DNA from: Zobellia amurskyensis
GTDB lineage: Bacteria > Bacteroidota > Bacteroidia > Flavobacteriales > Flavobacteriaceae
Reading direction: 5' to 3'
Assembly: GCF_009725985.1 (NCBI RefSeq)
Contig: NZ_RCNR01000001.1
Coordinates: 124,001-188,000, forward strand
Length of the DNA stretch: 64,000 nt
The notes beneath the pieces were generated by a model. The model was not told the origin of the DNA. It saw nothing but the letters and a program-made list of their open reading frames with translations, and did no database searches. This document shows positions 1-10,153 of this stretch, one piece after another. The first letter of the stretch is position 1; the number at the start of each line of letters is the position of its first letter. Both the position numbers and the translations under genes were made by a program.

Positions 1-366
1 AGATTTTAAGCCTAAAGGGGCGTTCCCATAGAAATAATAGGAGTTGTTTTTGGCCCAGCCAGCATCATAGAACTGATCTATAAGGTCTAAGGCTACTTTG
101 TTGGCATTTACCAGTACTGTGTTATCTGTATAGTCATCATTACCGGCGCCGCCACCTTTTGGGTCTGGGTCTTCTGGGTTGACCAATAATTCCGGGAGCA
201 CGGAATTGTAAGTGTTATAAATAAATCCTTGAGCAAGATTGGCATCGCTCCACACATCTTGTTCGGTGTACTTGTCTAAGGGTTCGGTGTTTAAAAGGTC
301 GTCACTACATGAGAAACTCACGAAGGCGATCGAAATAGAAAACAGGGTTATATATATGTTTTTCAT
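1..366 (-). CDS. SusD/RagB-family outer-membrane lipoprotein, N-terminal part (cut by the window edge)
   Basis: The minus strand reads an open frame from ATG at 364-366 off the left edge, giving about 122 residues. The start is a lipoprotein signal ending in VSFSC, with Cys20 as the likely lipidated residue. Next comes a segment typical of SusD N-termini (LLNTEPLDKYTEQDVW). SusD proteins sit on the outer leaflet and act as the lid that captures glycans for the SusC transporter. The gene begins 16 bp after the susC stop, the standard susC-susD order. The rest of the gene, with most of the TPR-like fold and the ligand site, lies outside the window, so the substrate cannot be judged. The family call rests on the signal, the early residues and the position after susC. 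Confidence 0.85.
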   Translation of the reverse strand, partial: MKNIYITLFSISIAFVSFSCSDDLLNTEPLDKYTEQDVWSDANLAQGFIYNTYNSVLPELLVNPEDPDPKGGGAGNDDYTDNTVLVNANKVALDLIDQFYDAGWAKNNSYYFYGNAPLGLKS

Positions 367-382
367 TGCTAATTTTTTAGAA

Positions 383-3300
383 TTAAAATCCAAGATTTAC
401 ACCAAAGGAATAGGTGCGTTGTACTGGGTATCCATAACTGTTTATACCATTGTTTCCAGCTTGTACCTGTTCAGGGTCAAAGAAATCTTTCACGGGTGAA
501 ATAGTGAATAAGTTGGTTCCACTTGCAAATACTTTGCACGAAGAAATCCATTTATTGTCAGCTAAGAATGTTTTCTTTAAGTCATAACCAAGTTGAATGT
601 TTTTCAGTCTAAAATATTTGGCATTCTTCAAGAAGAAATCTGATGGATTGCTAACAATATCATTATTACCCCCATTTACACCTACCGAGGTTACTGGCCT
701 TGGGTAAATTGCATCTGTATTTTCCGGAGACCAATAATCTAGCTGATAATTGTACGTAAGTCTTTTTGCCTCTGCAGCAATAAAGCGATCAAAACCAATA
801 TATCGGTTTCCAGCACCTTGGAAAAGGCCGTTCATAAACCAACCTTTATAGCTCATATTAAAATCTATACCATAGGTAAGATGAGGTTGGGAAGGAAGAC
901 CAACAAGTCTTTTGTCCTGTTCGTCTATTTTACCATCTCCGTTAGAATCAACATATTTAATATCGCCGCCCTGAGTTTCCGTAGAACTCAATAAACGCGG
1001 GTTGTTCAGTATTTCTTGATCGCTCTGGTACAACCCATCGGTTACGAAGATTTTTCCACCTTGCCAGTAATCGGTTCTATGGGTTTCTCTTGTATACGGG
1101 TTGTTCAGGGTAGCCTCATTTTCAGTATCTAATTGTTCCCATAGTTGGTCAAAATAAGAGACATTTCCTCCTAATCCGAATTTGAACTCATTTATACTGC
1201 CTTTATACCGAAGCGAAAGTTCGTACCCAGCTCTACGTTGTTTTGAACCAGAGCGAATTTGAGGTAATGGCTTTCCTAATGGTTGGGAATAGACATTTTG
1301 TGGACTTACTAAAAATCCGGTAGTGAGGTAATAGAAATATTCTAACGTTCCACTGAATTTATCTCCGAAAGTAGAAAAATCCAACCCGTAGTTAAAGGAC
1401 TCTCTATTGTACCAAGTAAGTTCATCTGGGTTTACCAAGTTACCTTCTGAATACCCGTTTACCAAAGAGTTGCCAATGGTGTATACACCAGATTCAAGAT
1501 TGTAGACCGGAACGTAACCAAATCTGTTTACTCCTTCTGAAACTCCTGTTTTACCATAAGAACTTCTTAATTTCAAAGAGTTGATGATATTATCTTCCTT
1601 GAGTTTTTGCATAAAGCCTTCTTCTGCAATGTTCCAAGCAAAAGACATGGCAGGAAAGAATCCCCATCTTTTTTTAGGGGCAAAGTTGTCATTACCGTCA
1701 TAACGACCACTAAGCTCAATAATGTACTTGTAATCAAAGTCATATTTTAAACGGAAAACATAACCTGCATTGGCAGCCTCGCTTTCGCTTCCATCATTGT
1801 CTTTTCCTACGGCCGGACCGGCAAAAAGTTGATCTACTGCCCCGGATAAATAATTTCTTCTAGAAGCTCCTAAGTTGGCATAGTTGCTCGTAGTCTGATT
1901 GTAAACAAAAGTGGCATCAAGACCATGCATGCCAAAAGTTCTTGAATAGGATGCGCTAGATTCAAAATACAATCTATTGCTGTAGTATGAATTTAAGCTT
2001 AATGCCGGTGGGGTTTGTGCGGTAAGCGAACCGTCTTGCATATAAAGCGGCACGTTGTACTCCCATAATTTACCCCAACCGTCTCCATCTCGGTAATTGG
2101 CCATAACACCTAATTTGAATCCCTCAATAGTTGGGACTTGCCATTTTATGTCTAATTGGGCATTAATAAATTTGTCTCTTGTTTTATTGTAGCCCGCATC
2201 TTTATCCGTAAGCGCTAGCGGGTTATCTCCGTTACCACCACCGGCTAATGTGCCATCTAAGTTGTAAGCGCGGTAGAGTGGGTCTGTATTTTGGTTTACC
2301 GCGCGCCACACACCGTACATTCCGGCAGATGGTTCTTCGTAGTTTTCAATACTTGAATTCAGGTTTACGCCTACTTCTAGACCTATTTTGTCAAATTTTG
2401 TAGTTACATTACTTCTTACGTTGAACCTGCTATAGTTGACTACATCTTGCTTAAGAAGACTACCTTCATCAATATAGCCCATGGAAACGAAGTAATTTGT
2501 CTTTTTATCACCACCAGAAAGTGAAAGGTTATGACGTTGTTCTGGAGCAAACTCCTTTAGGCTTAGGTCCGGCCAGTTATTGTCCGGGTAGGTATCCAAA
2601 TCGGCATGGGTTCTTATGGTTTCTAATTGCTCTGGAGAATAGGGAACAGGAATGCCTTCAAAAGCACTTGCTGCGTTTTGTACTTGGGCAAATTCGTAAG
2701 AATTCATCATCTCCGGTAATATGGTAGGCTGACTCATTTGGTAGTTGTACGAGTAGTTGACGTTTATTTTTCCGTCTTTACCTCGTTTGGTAGTTACCAG
2801 AACGATACCGTTACCTGCCCTTGAACCGTACACCGCTGTTGCCGCCGCATCTTTAAGGAAACTAATGCTTTCAATATCGTTGGAATTGATAGTATTAAAA
2901 TCTTGTTGCTCCGTTATGACCCCGTCAATTACATACAAAGGGGAACCACCACCACGAATGGAAATGGCAGGAGAACTACCTGGAGCACCACCGCTATTTT
3001 CAACAATAAGCCCGGATACCTGACCTTGGAGAGCTTCACCCACATTATTAAAAGGGGTCTGTTCTAATTTCTCGGGTGCTAATGTGGTTACTGCACCTAC
3101 CATTTTTCTTTTGGTAGATGTACCGTAACCAATGACTACGACTTCTTCTAATTTTGCCGAGTCAGTGTCTAAGGAAATGTCTATTGTAGATTTTCCATCA
3201 ATAGCAATTTCTTGAGTGCTATACCCAATGTAGCTAAATATTAAAATGTCCGAACCGGTAGGAACATCAATTGAATAATTTCCGTCAAAATCTGTAACAA

Positions 3301-3478
3301 TTCCAATAGTAGTTCCTTTTACAAGTACATTGGCTCCTGGAAGCGGCATGCCATCTTCGGTACTGATTACGGTTCCATTAATGGTTGTTTGTGCAATAGA
3401 GACGCTGCAGGTAAGCAACATCAATAAGCAAAGCGAAAACAACCAACGCTGTGGAATTTTAGGTTTGTTTTTTTTCAT
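383..3478 (-). CDS. SusC/RagA-type TonB-linked outer-membrane transporter
   Basis: This 1031-residue protein has a signal peptide (about residues 1-29, ending SIAQ), a carboxypeptidase-regulatory-like domain (about 32-118), the SusC hallmark EVVVIGYGT, a plug domain (about 125-235) and a long beta-barrel ending in phenylalanine (FGVNLGF). SusC proteins import oligosaccharides across the outer membrane using TonB energy, paired with SusD. The susD start follows the stop by 16 bp. The hybrid sensor-regulator gene lies upstream on the same strand, 383 bp away, and is the likely activator. A TACCTTTG -7 element lies about 80 nt upstream of the start. Length and domain order are normal for the family. 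The transported glycan is not known; neighbouring sulfatase and sugar-kinase genes hint at a sulfated or aminosugar-containing one. Confidence 0.95.
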   Translation of the reverse strand: MKKNKPKIPQRWLFSLCLLMLLTCSVSIAQTTINGTVISTEDGMPLPGANVLVKGTTIGIVTDFDGNYSIDVPTGSDILIFSYIGYSTQEIAIDGKSTIDISLDTDSAKLEEVVVIGYGTSTKRKMVGAVTTLAPEKLEQTPFNNVGEALQGQVSGLIVENSGGAPGSSPAISIRGGGSPLYVIDGVITEQQDFNTINSNDIESISFLKDAAATAVYGSRAGNGIVLVTTKRGKDGKINVNYSYNYQMSQPTILPEMMNSYEFAQVQNAASAFEGIPVPYSPEQLETIRTHADLDTYPDNNWPDLSLKEFAPEQRHNLSLSGGDKKTNYFVSMGYIDEGSLLKQDVVNYSRFNVRSNVTTKFDKIGLEVGVNLNSSIENYEEPSAGMYGVWRAVNQNTDPLYRAYNLDGTLAGGGNGDNPLALTDKDAGYNKTRDKFINAQLDIKWQVPTIEGFKLGVMANYRDGDGWGKLWEYNVPLYMQDGSLTAQTPPALSLNSYYSNRLYFESSASYSRTFGMHGLDATFVYNQTTSNYANLGASRRNYLSGAVDQLFAGPAVGKDNDGSESEAANAGYVFRLKYDFDYKYIIELSGRYDGNDNFAPKKRWGFFPAMSFAWNIAEEGFMQKLKEDNIINSLKLRSSYGKTGVSEGVNRFGYVPVYNLESGVYTIGNSLVNGYSEGNLVNPDELTWYNRESFNYGLDFSTFGDKFSGTLEYFYYLTTGFLVSPQNVYSQPLGKPLPQIRSGSKQRRAGYELSLRYKGSINEFKFGLGGNVSYFDQLWEQLDTENEATLNNPYTRETHRTDYWQGGKIFVTDGLYQSDQEILNNPRLLSSTETQGGDIKYVDSNGDGKIDEQDKRLVGLPSQPHLTYGIDFNMSYKGWFMNGLFQGAGNRYIGFDRFIAAEAKRLTYNYQLDYWSPENTDAIYPRPVTSVGVNGGNNDIVSNPSDFFLKNAKYFRLKNIQLGYDLKKTFLADNKWISSCKVFASGTNLFTISPVKDFFDPEQVQAGNNGINSYGYPVQRTYSFGVNLGF

Positions 3479-3528
3479 AGTTTGAGCTGAGTTATTAAAA
3501 ATTGAGTTGAGATAAATGCACTGTTGAA

Positions 3529-3548
3529 AATGTTAATTTTTTAACATT
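3529..3548. repeat. Perfect 8-bp inverted repeat in the susC leader
   Basis: AATGTTAA and TTAACATT face each other across four T residues. The repeat starts about ten bases downstream of the TACCTTTG -7 element on the minus strand, so it would lie near the 5' end of the susC mRNA. It could be a protein-binding site or a small leader hairpin. It has no G/C-rich stem and no downstream T-run in the susC direction, so a terminator is unlikely. Confidence 0.5.
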
Positions 3549-3557
3549 GACATGTGG

Positions 3558-3565
3558 CAAAGGTA
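3558..3565 (-). promoter_or_regulatory. Putative -7 element (TACCTTTG) of the susC-susD promoter
   Basis: Read on the minus strand the box matches the Bacteroidota -7 consensus TAnnTTTG exactly, and lies 79 nt upstream of the susC ATG. No TTTG -33 element is present 17-23 nt upstream, which would fit a promoter that needs an activator such as the hybrid regulator encoded next door. The rest of the 383-bp gap 3479-3861 is AT-rich and shows no gene. Confidence 0.45.
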
Positions 3566-3861
3566 TTTTTCAAACTAAAAATGATGTATTCACGCGTAAA
3601 TATTATGTCTCTTTAGATTCATAATTACGCTATGCTAAGATTGGGAAACGCACAACTGAAATGTGTTGTCCTGCAATGATTTAATTAACGTTAAGAATGG
3701 AGGTATGCCTTTGGTGTCAGGAAATGAGCCAATAGAACTGCTATTTGAAAAAAGCTCAAAAACTCCGGCTAATGACGTGTTCTAGAATAAGAAAGCATGC
3801 GATGTGAAGTAACTACTTATTTTATGTGGTCAGAAGTAAAGTAGGTACTATAACGAAAGTT

Positions 3862-6800
3862 TTATGAAGAGGTGTCCTTACTCTGAGAAGAATATTTTCC
3901 AGGTGTAGTATGGTACATTTCTTTAAAGAGTTTGCTAAAATGCGTTCGGCTTTTAAAACCCGTCATAGTATACACTTCATTGACCGATAGTTCTGGTTGT
4001 TCTACTAGAAGTTCTGCAGCCTTTTTTAGACGATACATTTTTAGCATCTCAAACGGGGTCTTGTCTGTTAATGCTTTTACTTTTTGGTAAAAATGGGTGC
4101 GGTTAAGGTAAAGTTGACGTGCAAATTGGTCCATATCTAGATTTTGATTATCTAAATTTTGAGCCATTAAATGATATAATTTTTCAAGGAATGCATTATC
4201 ATTTCTAATATTAAGGTTGTTATCCTTCGTAAGTGGAATACCAATCTTGAAACGCTCCCGTAGTCGTTTTTTGTTTTCTAGCAAGGCTTCGGTACGGGCT
4301 ACCAATTGGCGTGCGTCAAACGGTTTTTTAATGTATGCATCAGCTCCATCTTTTATACCCTGTATCTGATTTTCAATATCGTCTAATGCCGTAAGCAGAA
4401 TAACCGGAATATGGCTGGTTTTTATATCGGCCTTAATACGTTTACAAAGCTCGAGGCCGTTCATAACGGGCATTTGAATATCGCTGATGACTAAGTCTGG
4501 CCACTGATCTTCCATGGCGTCTAGACACTCCCTGCCGTTAGAGAATATTTTCACCTTAAAGAATTTGGAGAGTACTTTTGAGACATAAAGTCGCATATCC
4601 AGAACATCCTCCACATAAAAAATAAGATTGTCCGAGTAATCGCCACTCGTCTTTATCTTGGAAATTTCTGTTTTTGCCATGGTTGTTTCTGCACTAGAAA
4701 CTTCATTTTCGGCAGATATTATGGCTTTCTCTTTTGTAGCCTGATCATCTGCGGATTCTTTTTTGACCACGGGAAGACGTACCGTTATTGTAGTGCCCAC
4801 GCCTATTTCACTAAAGGCTTCCAAATAACCATAATGCATTTCTACCAATTTTTTCGAAAAAGCAAGACCTATGCCCGAACCGGTGGAATGTACACTCTCT
4901 CTTTTTCTGGACTGGTAGAATCTTTCAAAAATGTGCGGTAGGTCATCATCATCAATACCTCTACCTGTATCCGTAACGGAAACTAGTAGGTCTTTGTCTT
5001 CACTTACGTACTTTATAGTAATGACATCATTGGTGCCCGTATATTTAAAGGCATTGCTTAAGAGGTTGTTGAATACTTTCTCAAGCTTATCACGGTCTGC
5101 AGATATTACAATGTTAGAAGCGTCAGAAATGACCTGTAATCTCTTATGGCTATTGTAAGCCAAGAAATGAAAATCAGGCACAATACTTTCAATGAACTCA
5201 TCAAAATAGAATCTTGAATAATCCATTTCCATTAAATTGGCATCCACACGCTCAAAGTCATGAATCTGGTCTATAAGTTGTCCAATTTTTTTTGACTGCC
5301 TAGCAACGATATTCAGTTTTTCCTGAGAATCAATATTGTCTTTATAACGTTCCGATAAAAGTTTTACCGGACTGGAAATAAGGTTGAGCGGTGTTTTCAG
5401 TTCATGGGAGATATTAGCGAAAAAACGCAGTTTAGCTGCATTGACTTCTTTTACTTTATCTTTTTCTATTTGCTCCAATTGAATGTTGTAGCGCAATGAC
5501 TGGACCTTTATAACATAGAATAGAACGGTGCCCAGTATTAGAATTGTAAGTAAGGCATAAACAACATAGGCCAAAGGGGTTTTCCAAAATGGCGGGGAAA
5601 TAATAATATTTAACGTTTTGGGAGTCGTCCACTCACCAATAGAGTTTGATGCGGCCACTTCAAGCGAATACTTTCCTGGTTGTAAACCGTTGTAATTTAT
5701 CATTCGTTGGTCAGACGTAGTCTGTAACCAATTTTGATCTATGGGCAATAACCTGTATTTTAAAAAGTGGTTTTCAGGCGATGTAAAGTGTAGGGATAAT
5801 GCTTCTACCGTAAAAACGTTCTCGTTGTATTTTAAATCTAAGATCTGACCATTGTGGAGTCGTTCTGAAAGTAAAACTCTTTTATTGATCGTATCTTGAG
5901 GGAGTACTGTTTTATCGAAAATTTTAAAATCGCCAAAGTGCAGAATGGGCAAGGCCTCTGCATCTTTTATTGAGTGGGGCTTAAAAAAGGAGAACCCTTC
6001 AAGGCCGGCCAATACCAAGGTGCCATTATTTAGATAGCCCGAAGCATACCAGAAATCTTCAAAAGGCAACCCGTCTTCTTTTCCAAATTTCCTGAACTTT
6101 TTTTCTTTGGGGTAAAATTTGTTCAACCCAATATTGGTGGCGATCCAAAGGTTGCCAGCGTTGTCTACGTTTATACTTTTTACAACGTTATTGGATAGTC
6201 CGTCCTTTTCGGAATATGGGATGAATAGAGGTTCGTTTTCACTATTTTCAACTTTGCAGATTCCGGCTCCTTCCGTCCCTATCCATAGACTCCCGTCTGG
6301 TGTTCTGGTTATGGCCGAAACAAAGTTGTTGGGCAGACCTCCTTCCTTTTTATCCATCCGAAGATGCTTGACTTTTGCGTTTTTCAATAAGGGTTCATCC
6401 TTAATGTTTACTCTAAAGAGGCCGTCTTCCGCTGTGCCTATCCATATAAAATCATGCTCTGGGTCCGCATATATAAAACGGGCCAAAGTCATTTTAAAAT
6501 TTTCAAAATAGGGGTTGTCGTTCAGCGCTTCTATTCTGGTGACCAAACCTTCCTCATCTACAGATAGTTTATAAACACCTACTTTTGTGCTTAACCAAAT
6601 GTTTCCTTTTTTATCTTCTGTTATTCTATATGACTCTACTTCTGAAAATTCAGGCAAAGAACTAGTATTGATGAGTTGAGGTTTATCTTCATCAGGATTT
6701 AATCTAAAGTAACCCACTTGGGCTACCTTCAGCCATGTTCTTTTTTTAGAGTCTACATAAACTGAAGAAATTTTGGATTTATATTTTTCCTCAAACGTAA

Positions 6801-7992
6801 AGGGTAAGGGTTCAAATTTTGCTTCTTTTGTATTGAACAGCGCTAGACCTCCCTGATTTTTTGTGAGATATACATTTTCATTGTCTAAAGCCGAAATTTG
6901 AATCAGGTGCCTATCACTTACTCCAAATTCAAACGGACTTTCGCCTTTAAATTCTTTAAATGGATTTTTTTTGAGATCAAACCTAAAAAGGCCTTTGTCA
7001 TAAGAAGCGACCCAAAACCTATTGTTGGAAGTCTTTAGAAAACAGCTGATGCGAAGTTGTTTACTTTGGAACTTGAATAGCGAATAATCTATATCAGGAT
7101 CGTTATAAAGACTCTTGATATCATTTATACGAATAGCACCGTTGTTCAACGTTCCTAGCCAAAGATTATTTTGATGGTCAAAGCCCGAACTATTAAAGTT
7201 TTCTGTGGGCAAAAGATTATTACGTGTTATTTGATAATCATAGTTCTTACCTGTTTTAGCATAAGCTAGGATGGCAAAACCCTTTCTAAGCGTAACCAAG
7301 AAGGTGGTATCGTCAACACGCATTATGGATTGGCAATTGCTTATGCTATTAGAAACTATTTTAGTGAATTGGTGGTCCTTTAAATTGAAAGAAAGCAATC
7401 CAACGGATGTGGCATACAGATAGGTGCTGTCATCTATAGATATTGATTTGTAAAATTCAACGGCGCCATTGCTGTAAAATGCTGTAGGAGCATGTTCTTC
7501 TTTTAGCGTGTAATTATCGTTAAAAACTAAAATGCCATATTTTTCGGTGGCACAGAAAATTGTTCCTTCTTTTTTATTGATAACGATATCTCTAACAACA
7601 GGTCCTTTAACTCCTTTTTTTGCAAGTTGATTAGAGTAAATATTTGTGAACTTTTCTAGGTTGTAGTCATATAAGGATATCCCTTCATCGGTGCCGATCC
7701 AAATATTTCCCTTAGAATCTTCTTTGAGTGATCTAATGCGGTTACTCACAAAAACATCATCATCTAGCGTGTTTTTGAAGGTTTTAAACTCATATCCATC
7801 GTAACGGTTCAGACCCTCAAAGGTGCCTACCCAAATGTAACCTCTTGAGTCTTCAAGAATGGAAGTCACCCCATTATGTGCCAAACCATTGGAAATCGTA
7901 TAGTTTTGAGAGAACTCAAGGTCGCTTTCTTGTGCAGAAAGGCACAGAAAGAACAGTAGGCATGCAAATATGGAATAAACTTTTTTGGACAT
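3862..7992 (-). CDS. Hybrid two-component system regulator (sensor kinase, receiver and AraC domains in one protein)
   Basis: A one-protein regulator of about 1376 residues. It has a signal peptide, a periplasmic sensor of two-component propeller repeats (recurring IWVGT/LWIGT motifs), a Y_Y_Y domain, one membrane helix (near LAYVVYALLTILILG), a histidine kinase with SHELKTP (phospho-acceptor His863) and ATP-binding motifs (GRGID, GSGIGLAF). A receiver follows with SDIQMP (Asp1171), then a C-terminal AraC helix-turn-helix. Such proteins sense an oligosaccharide in the periplasm and activate the adjacent susCD locus. The start MSKKVYSI at 7992 is preferred because a signal peptide begins there; an in-frame ATG at 8082 would put 30 extra residues before it. 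It is followed by susC-susD on the same strand. Confidence 0.93.
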   Translation of the reverse strand: MSKKVYSIFACLLFFLCLSAQESDLEFSQNYTISNGLAHNGVTSILEDSRGYIWVGTFEGLNRYDGYEFKTFKNTLDDDVFVSNRIRSLKEDSKGNIWIGTDEGISLYDYNLEKFTNIYSNQLAKKGVKGPVVRDIVINKKEGTIFCATEKYGILVFNDNYTLKEEHAPTAFYSNGAVEFYKSISIDDSTYLYATSVGLLSFNLKDHQFTKIVSNSISNCQSIMRVDDTTFLVTLRKGFAILAYAKTGKNYDYQITRNNLLPTENFNSSGFDHQNNLWLGTLNNGAIRINDIKSLYNDPDIDYSLFKFQSKQLRISCFLKTSNNRFWVASYDKGLFRFDLKKNPFKEFKGESPFEFGVSDRHLIQISALDNENVYLTKNQGGLALFNTKEAKFEPLPFTFEEKYKSKISSVYVDSKKRTWLKVAQVGYFRLNPDEDKPQLINTSSLPEFSEVESYRITEDKKGNIWLSTKVGVYKLSVDEEGLVTRIEALNDNPYFENFKMTLARFIYADPEHDFIWIGTAEDGLFRVNIKDEPLLKNAKVKHLRMDKKEGGLPNNFVSAITRTPDGSLWIGTEGAGICKVENSENEPLFIPYSEKDGLSNNVVKSINVDNAGNLWIATNIGLNKFYPKEKKFRKFGKEDGLPFEDFWYASGYLNNGTLVLAGLEGFSFFKPHSIKDAEALPILHFGDFKIFDKTVLPQDTINKRVLLSERLHNGQILDLKYNENVFTVEALSLHFTSPENHFLKYRLLPIDQNWLQTTSDQRMINYNGLQPGKYSLEVAASNSIGEWTTPKTLNIIISPPFWKTPLAYVVYALLTILILGTVLFYVIKVQSLRYNIQLEQIEKDKVKEVNAAKLRFFANISHELKTPLNLISSPVKLLSERYKDNIDSQEKLNIVARQSKKIGQLIDQIHDFERVDANLMEMDYSRFYFDEFIESIVPDFHFLAYNSHKRLQVISDASNIVISADRDKLEKVFNNLLSNAFKYTGTNDVITIKYVSEDKDLLVSVTDTGRGIDDDDLPHIFERFYQSRKRESVHSTGSGIGLAFSKKLVEMHYGYLEAFSEIGVGTTITVRLPVVKKESADDQATKEKAIISAENEVSSAETTMAKTEISKIKTSGDYSDNLIFYVEDVLDMRLYVSKVLSKFFKVKIFSNGRECLDAMEDQWPDLVISDIQMPVMNGLELCKRIKADIKTSHIPVILLTALDDIENQIQGIKDGADAYIKKPFDARQLVARTEALLENKKRLRERFKIGIPLTKDNNLNIRNDNAFLEKLYHLMAQNLDNQNLDMDQFARQLYLNRTHFYQKVKALTDKTPFEMLKMYRLKKAAELLVEQPELSVNEVYTMTGFKSRTHFSKLFKEMYHTTPGKYSSQSKDTSS

Positions 7993-8198
7993 AAAACCAG
8001 AAACCGATTTAGTACCTATGGGGTATTTGAAATATGCTTTCAAGGTAGTAAAAATACTATACTTGATTTTTAACCCGCTCATTATTCTTGGTTTGTTTGG
8101 GCTAAAATTATAAGTGCAAGTATATTGATGTTTTTTTGAAAATCTGCTTTAGTTTGATTTTCATTGTCCTGAGTTACTCAGCAAGGTATTTTTTAAAT

Positions 8199-9263
8199 TT
8201 AGGACAGTTTTTGTGTGATTACATTTTCCATATAATCTATATGGTTTAATGCCTTCTGAGTAAAATTATATAGACTGAGGCTGCGATCAAGATTTTGGTT
8301 TTCGTAGGCCACTTTATAATATACGTTATTATTCAGGTAATCGGTTAATGCTCGTATACCATGTAGAAATGGCATTAGAACAGCACCCCACGGCAAGGTT
8401 TCAATTTCAGGTTTGGTTAAGAAAGAGCTATTAACAGCAAGACCATCTATAAAGCCTTCAAATAAATCTTTGTCAAAAATAATTTTATTGTGGTCTTGTT
8501 CATCTTCCGCAGCCGTATTGGCTATGGTGCGTACGGCATCGCCAAAATCGTAAAGAAAATAACCTTTCATTAGCGTGTCCAAATCAATTAGGCAAAGTGC
8601 CTTATTGGTCTCTCTTGAAAAGAGAATGTTATTCAATTTGGTGTCGTTATGGCAAACCCTGACCGGTAACTCTTCTAAGTTTAAAGCAGTAAGTTTTTCT
8701 AAAACCTCATTAGTAAAAACAATGGCTTTTTCTGCTATTTCCAATTTCTCGGGAGCAGCGGTTTTAAGGGCGGATTTGAATTGGTCTTGGCGTAGCGTTA
8801 TATCATGAAAACGAGGAATAGTATCCACATAATCATTCAAATCTGCTTGCTGTAAAAGCGAATTGAACTTGGAAATGATTCTTCCTGCTTCAAAAGCAAT
8901 ACGGGTATCCTCCGTAGTATTGTATGCCGTGCTGCCATCAATAAACGTCATAAGGCGCCAATGGTCTCCAGCAGGGGAAATATAGTGGCTCTGTCCGGTT
9001 TTAGGAGACACTAACGTTATTTTACTGTAATCGTTATCCTCTAAATATTTGAAAGCTTGTTGTATGTTGTTCATCAACCCTTCTACATCAGTAAAGACAA
9101 GGTGATTTACGCGTTGTAATATGTATAGTGGAGTAGAACCGTCATATATCAAAAAAGTATCATTGATCAAACCGTCTGTTAACGGTTTGATCAAGTACTT
9201 AATTTGGGGCACGGAAAACTGCCCTAACAGTTCGTTAAGTTGTTTGTTTGAATAGGTACTCAT
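8199..9263 (-). CDS. Phosphotransferase-family sugar kinase, N-acetylhexosamine 1-kinase-like
   Basis: This 354-residue protein has the aminoglycoside-phosphotransferase/choline-kinase fold: a nucleotide-binding start (GLINDTFLI), the catalytic motif HND (residues 205-207) and the metal-binding IDLDT (around 226-230). Length and motifs resemble N-acetylhexosamine 1-kinase (NahK), which makes GlcNAc/GalNAc-1-phosphate. Some database entries call relatives mucin desulfatase; the kinase motifs argue against that. The start ATG at 9261-9263 overlaps the upstream stop as TAATG, indicating translational coupling to the nucleotidyltransferase; this favours it over an ATG at 9278. Together the pair would convert a released sugar to a sugar-1-phosphate and then a nucleotide sugar. 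The actual sugar is inferred. Confidence 0.8.
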   Translation of the reverse strand: MSTYSNKQLNELLGQFSVPQIKYLIKPLTDGLINDTFLIYDGSTPLYILQRVNHLVFTDVEGLMNNIQQAFKYLEDNDYSKITLVSPKTGQSHYISPAGDHWRLMTFIDGSTAYNTTEDTRIAFEAGRIISKFNSLLQQADLNDYVDTIPRFHDITLRQDQFKSALKTAAPEKLEIAEKAIVFTNEVLEKLTALNLEELPVRVCHNDTKLNNILFSRETNKALCLIDLDTLMKGYFLYDFGDAVRTIANTAAEDEQDHNKIIFDKDLFEGFIDGLAVNSSFLTKPEIETLPWGAVLMPFLHGIRALTDYLNNNVYYKVAYENQNLDRSLSLYNFTQKALNHIDYMENVITQKLS

Positions 9264-10153
9264 TATAGATTTGGCCAAAGAGGAGAAGGATATTTACCTG
9301 CATCCGTTTTTCCTTGCAAGTCAGCTACAGCCTTTTCCCGATCACTGGCATATGTTACGCCAAACCAATCGCCACCAGATGGTACAACTTTTACTTTTAT
9401 TTCTTTTGCCTGTAACATTTCCTGAACCATTTTTGGAATATAAAGTTCACTGGTCACGGCTAAATTATCGTCAGCTAGAAATTTTCTGAACTCACTTTCA
9501 ATTTTTTCAAAAATAGAAGGTTGGCATACCCAGAAGTTCATGCTTACCTGCTCTTCACCTGTATATTCGTTACCAGAATCAAGGTCTAATACTTTACCGT
9601 CTTTTGGTTCAAGTTTTAGGCGCTCATCAACAGAAACTAAATCGTCTCCGTCTACCTGGCAAACCCCTCTTGACACAGAACCATGTTCTGACAGGGTGTT
9701 TTTTAAAGTATACCCAACAAGGGCAAAAGTATCATCGTTATTGTGCTTACGTGCAAAATCAGCAGCATTTGCATAGGCAGATTGTCCGTAGAAATCATCA
9801 GCATTCAATACGGCAAAAGGACCATTAATTACGTTTCTAGCTGTCCAAACTGCATGTGCTGTACCCCAAGGTTTTTTGCGTTCACCTGAAAAAGAACATC
9901 CTTCTGGTAAATCCGTAATTTCTTGAGCCAAAACATCTAGTTTAATATTGGCAGGTATTCTTGGTCTCAAATGGTCTTCCGCCAAAGAAACATTTTCCTT
10001 TTTAGTAATAAGAACAATATGGTCAAAACCGTTTTTAAGGGCATCGTAAATGCCGAACTCCATTAAGAATTCGCCTTTAGGGCCTAAATCGTCAAATTGT
10101 TTCAGTTTTCCGTATCGGCTACCGCTACCAGCGGCCATTAATAATAAGGTCAT
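9263..10153 (-). CDS. Nucleotidyltransferase, sugar-1-phosphate type
   Basis: A 296-residue protein opening with the NTP-transferase signature (LLMAAGSGSRYGKLKQ), followed by GPKGEFLMEFGIYDA and the metal-binding LNADDFYG. It most resembles nucleoside-diphosphate-sugar pyrophosphorylases that act after a NahK-type kinase. The start MTLLLMAAG at 10153 places the signature at the N-terminus as in the family; an upstream in-frame ATG at 10306 would overlap the divergent sulfatase leader and add a non-conserved extension. It is translationally coupled to the kinase by the TAATG overlap. Between its start and the sulfatase start lie 196 bp that must hold both divergent promoters. Substrate base and sugar are not determined. 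Confidence 0.82.
   Translation of the reverse strand: MTLLLMAAGSGSRYGKLKQFDDLGPKGEFLMEFGIYDALKNGFDHIVLITKKENVSLAEDHLRPRIPANIKLDVLAQEITDLPEGCSFSGERKKPWGTAHAVWTARNVINGPFAVLNADDFYGQSAYANAADFARKHNNDDTFALVGYTLKNTLSEHGSVSRGVCQVDGDDLVSVDERLKLEPKDGKVLDLDSGNEYTGEEQVSMNFWVCQPSIFEKIESEFRKFLADDNLAVTSELYIPKMVQEMLQAKEIKVKVVPSGGDWFGVTYASDREKAVADLQGKTDAGKYPSPLWPNL

Noticed and set aside
239-499. Plus-strand frame of 86 codons
   Set aside because: It runs over the susD start and the 3' end of susC on the other strand, with no ribosome-binding site or family likeness.
8199-9263. Calling the kinase a mucin desulfatase
   Set aside because: HND and IDLDT kinase motifs are clear and no sulfatase active site is present; the sulfatase is the separate gene at 10350.
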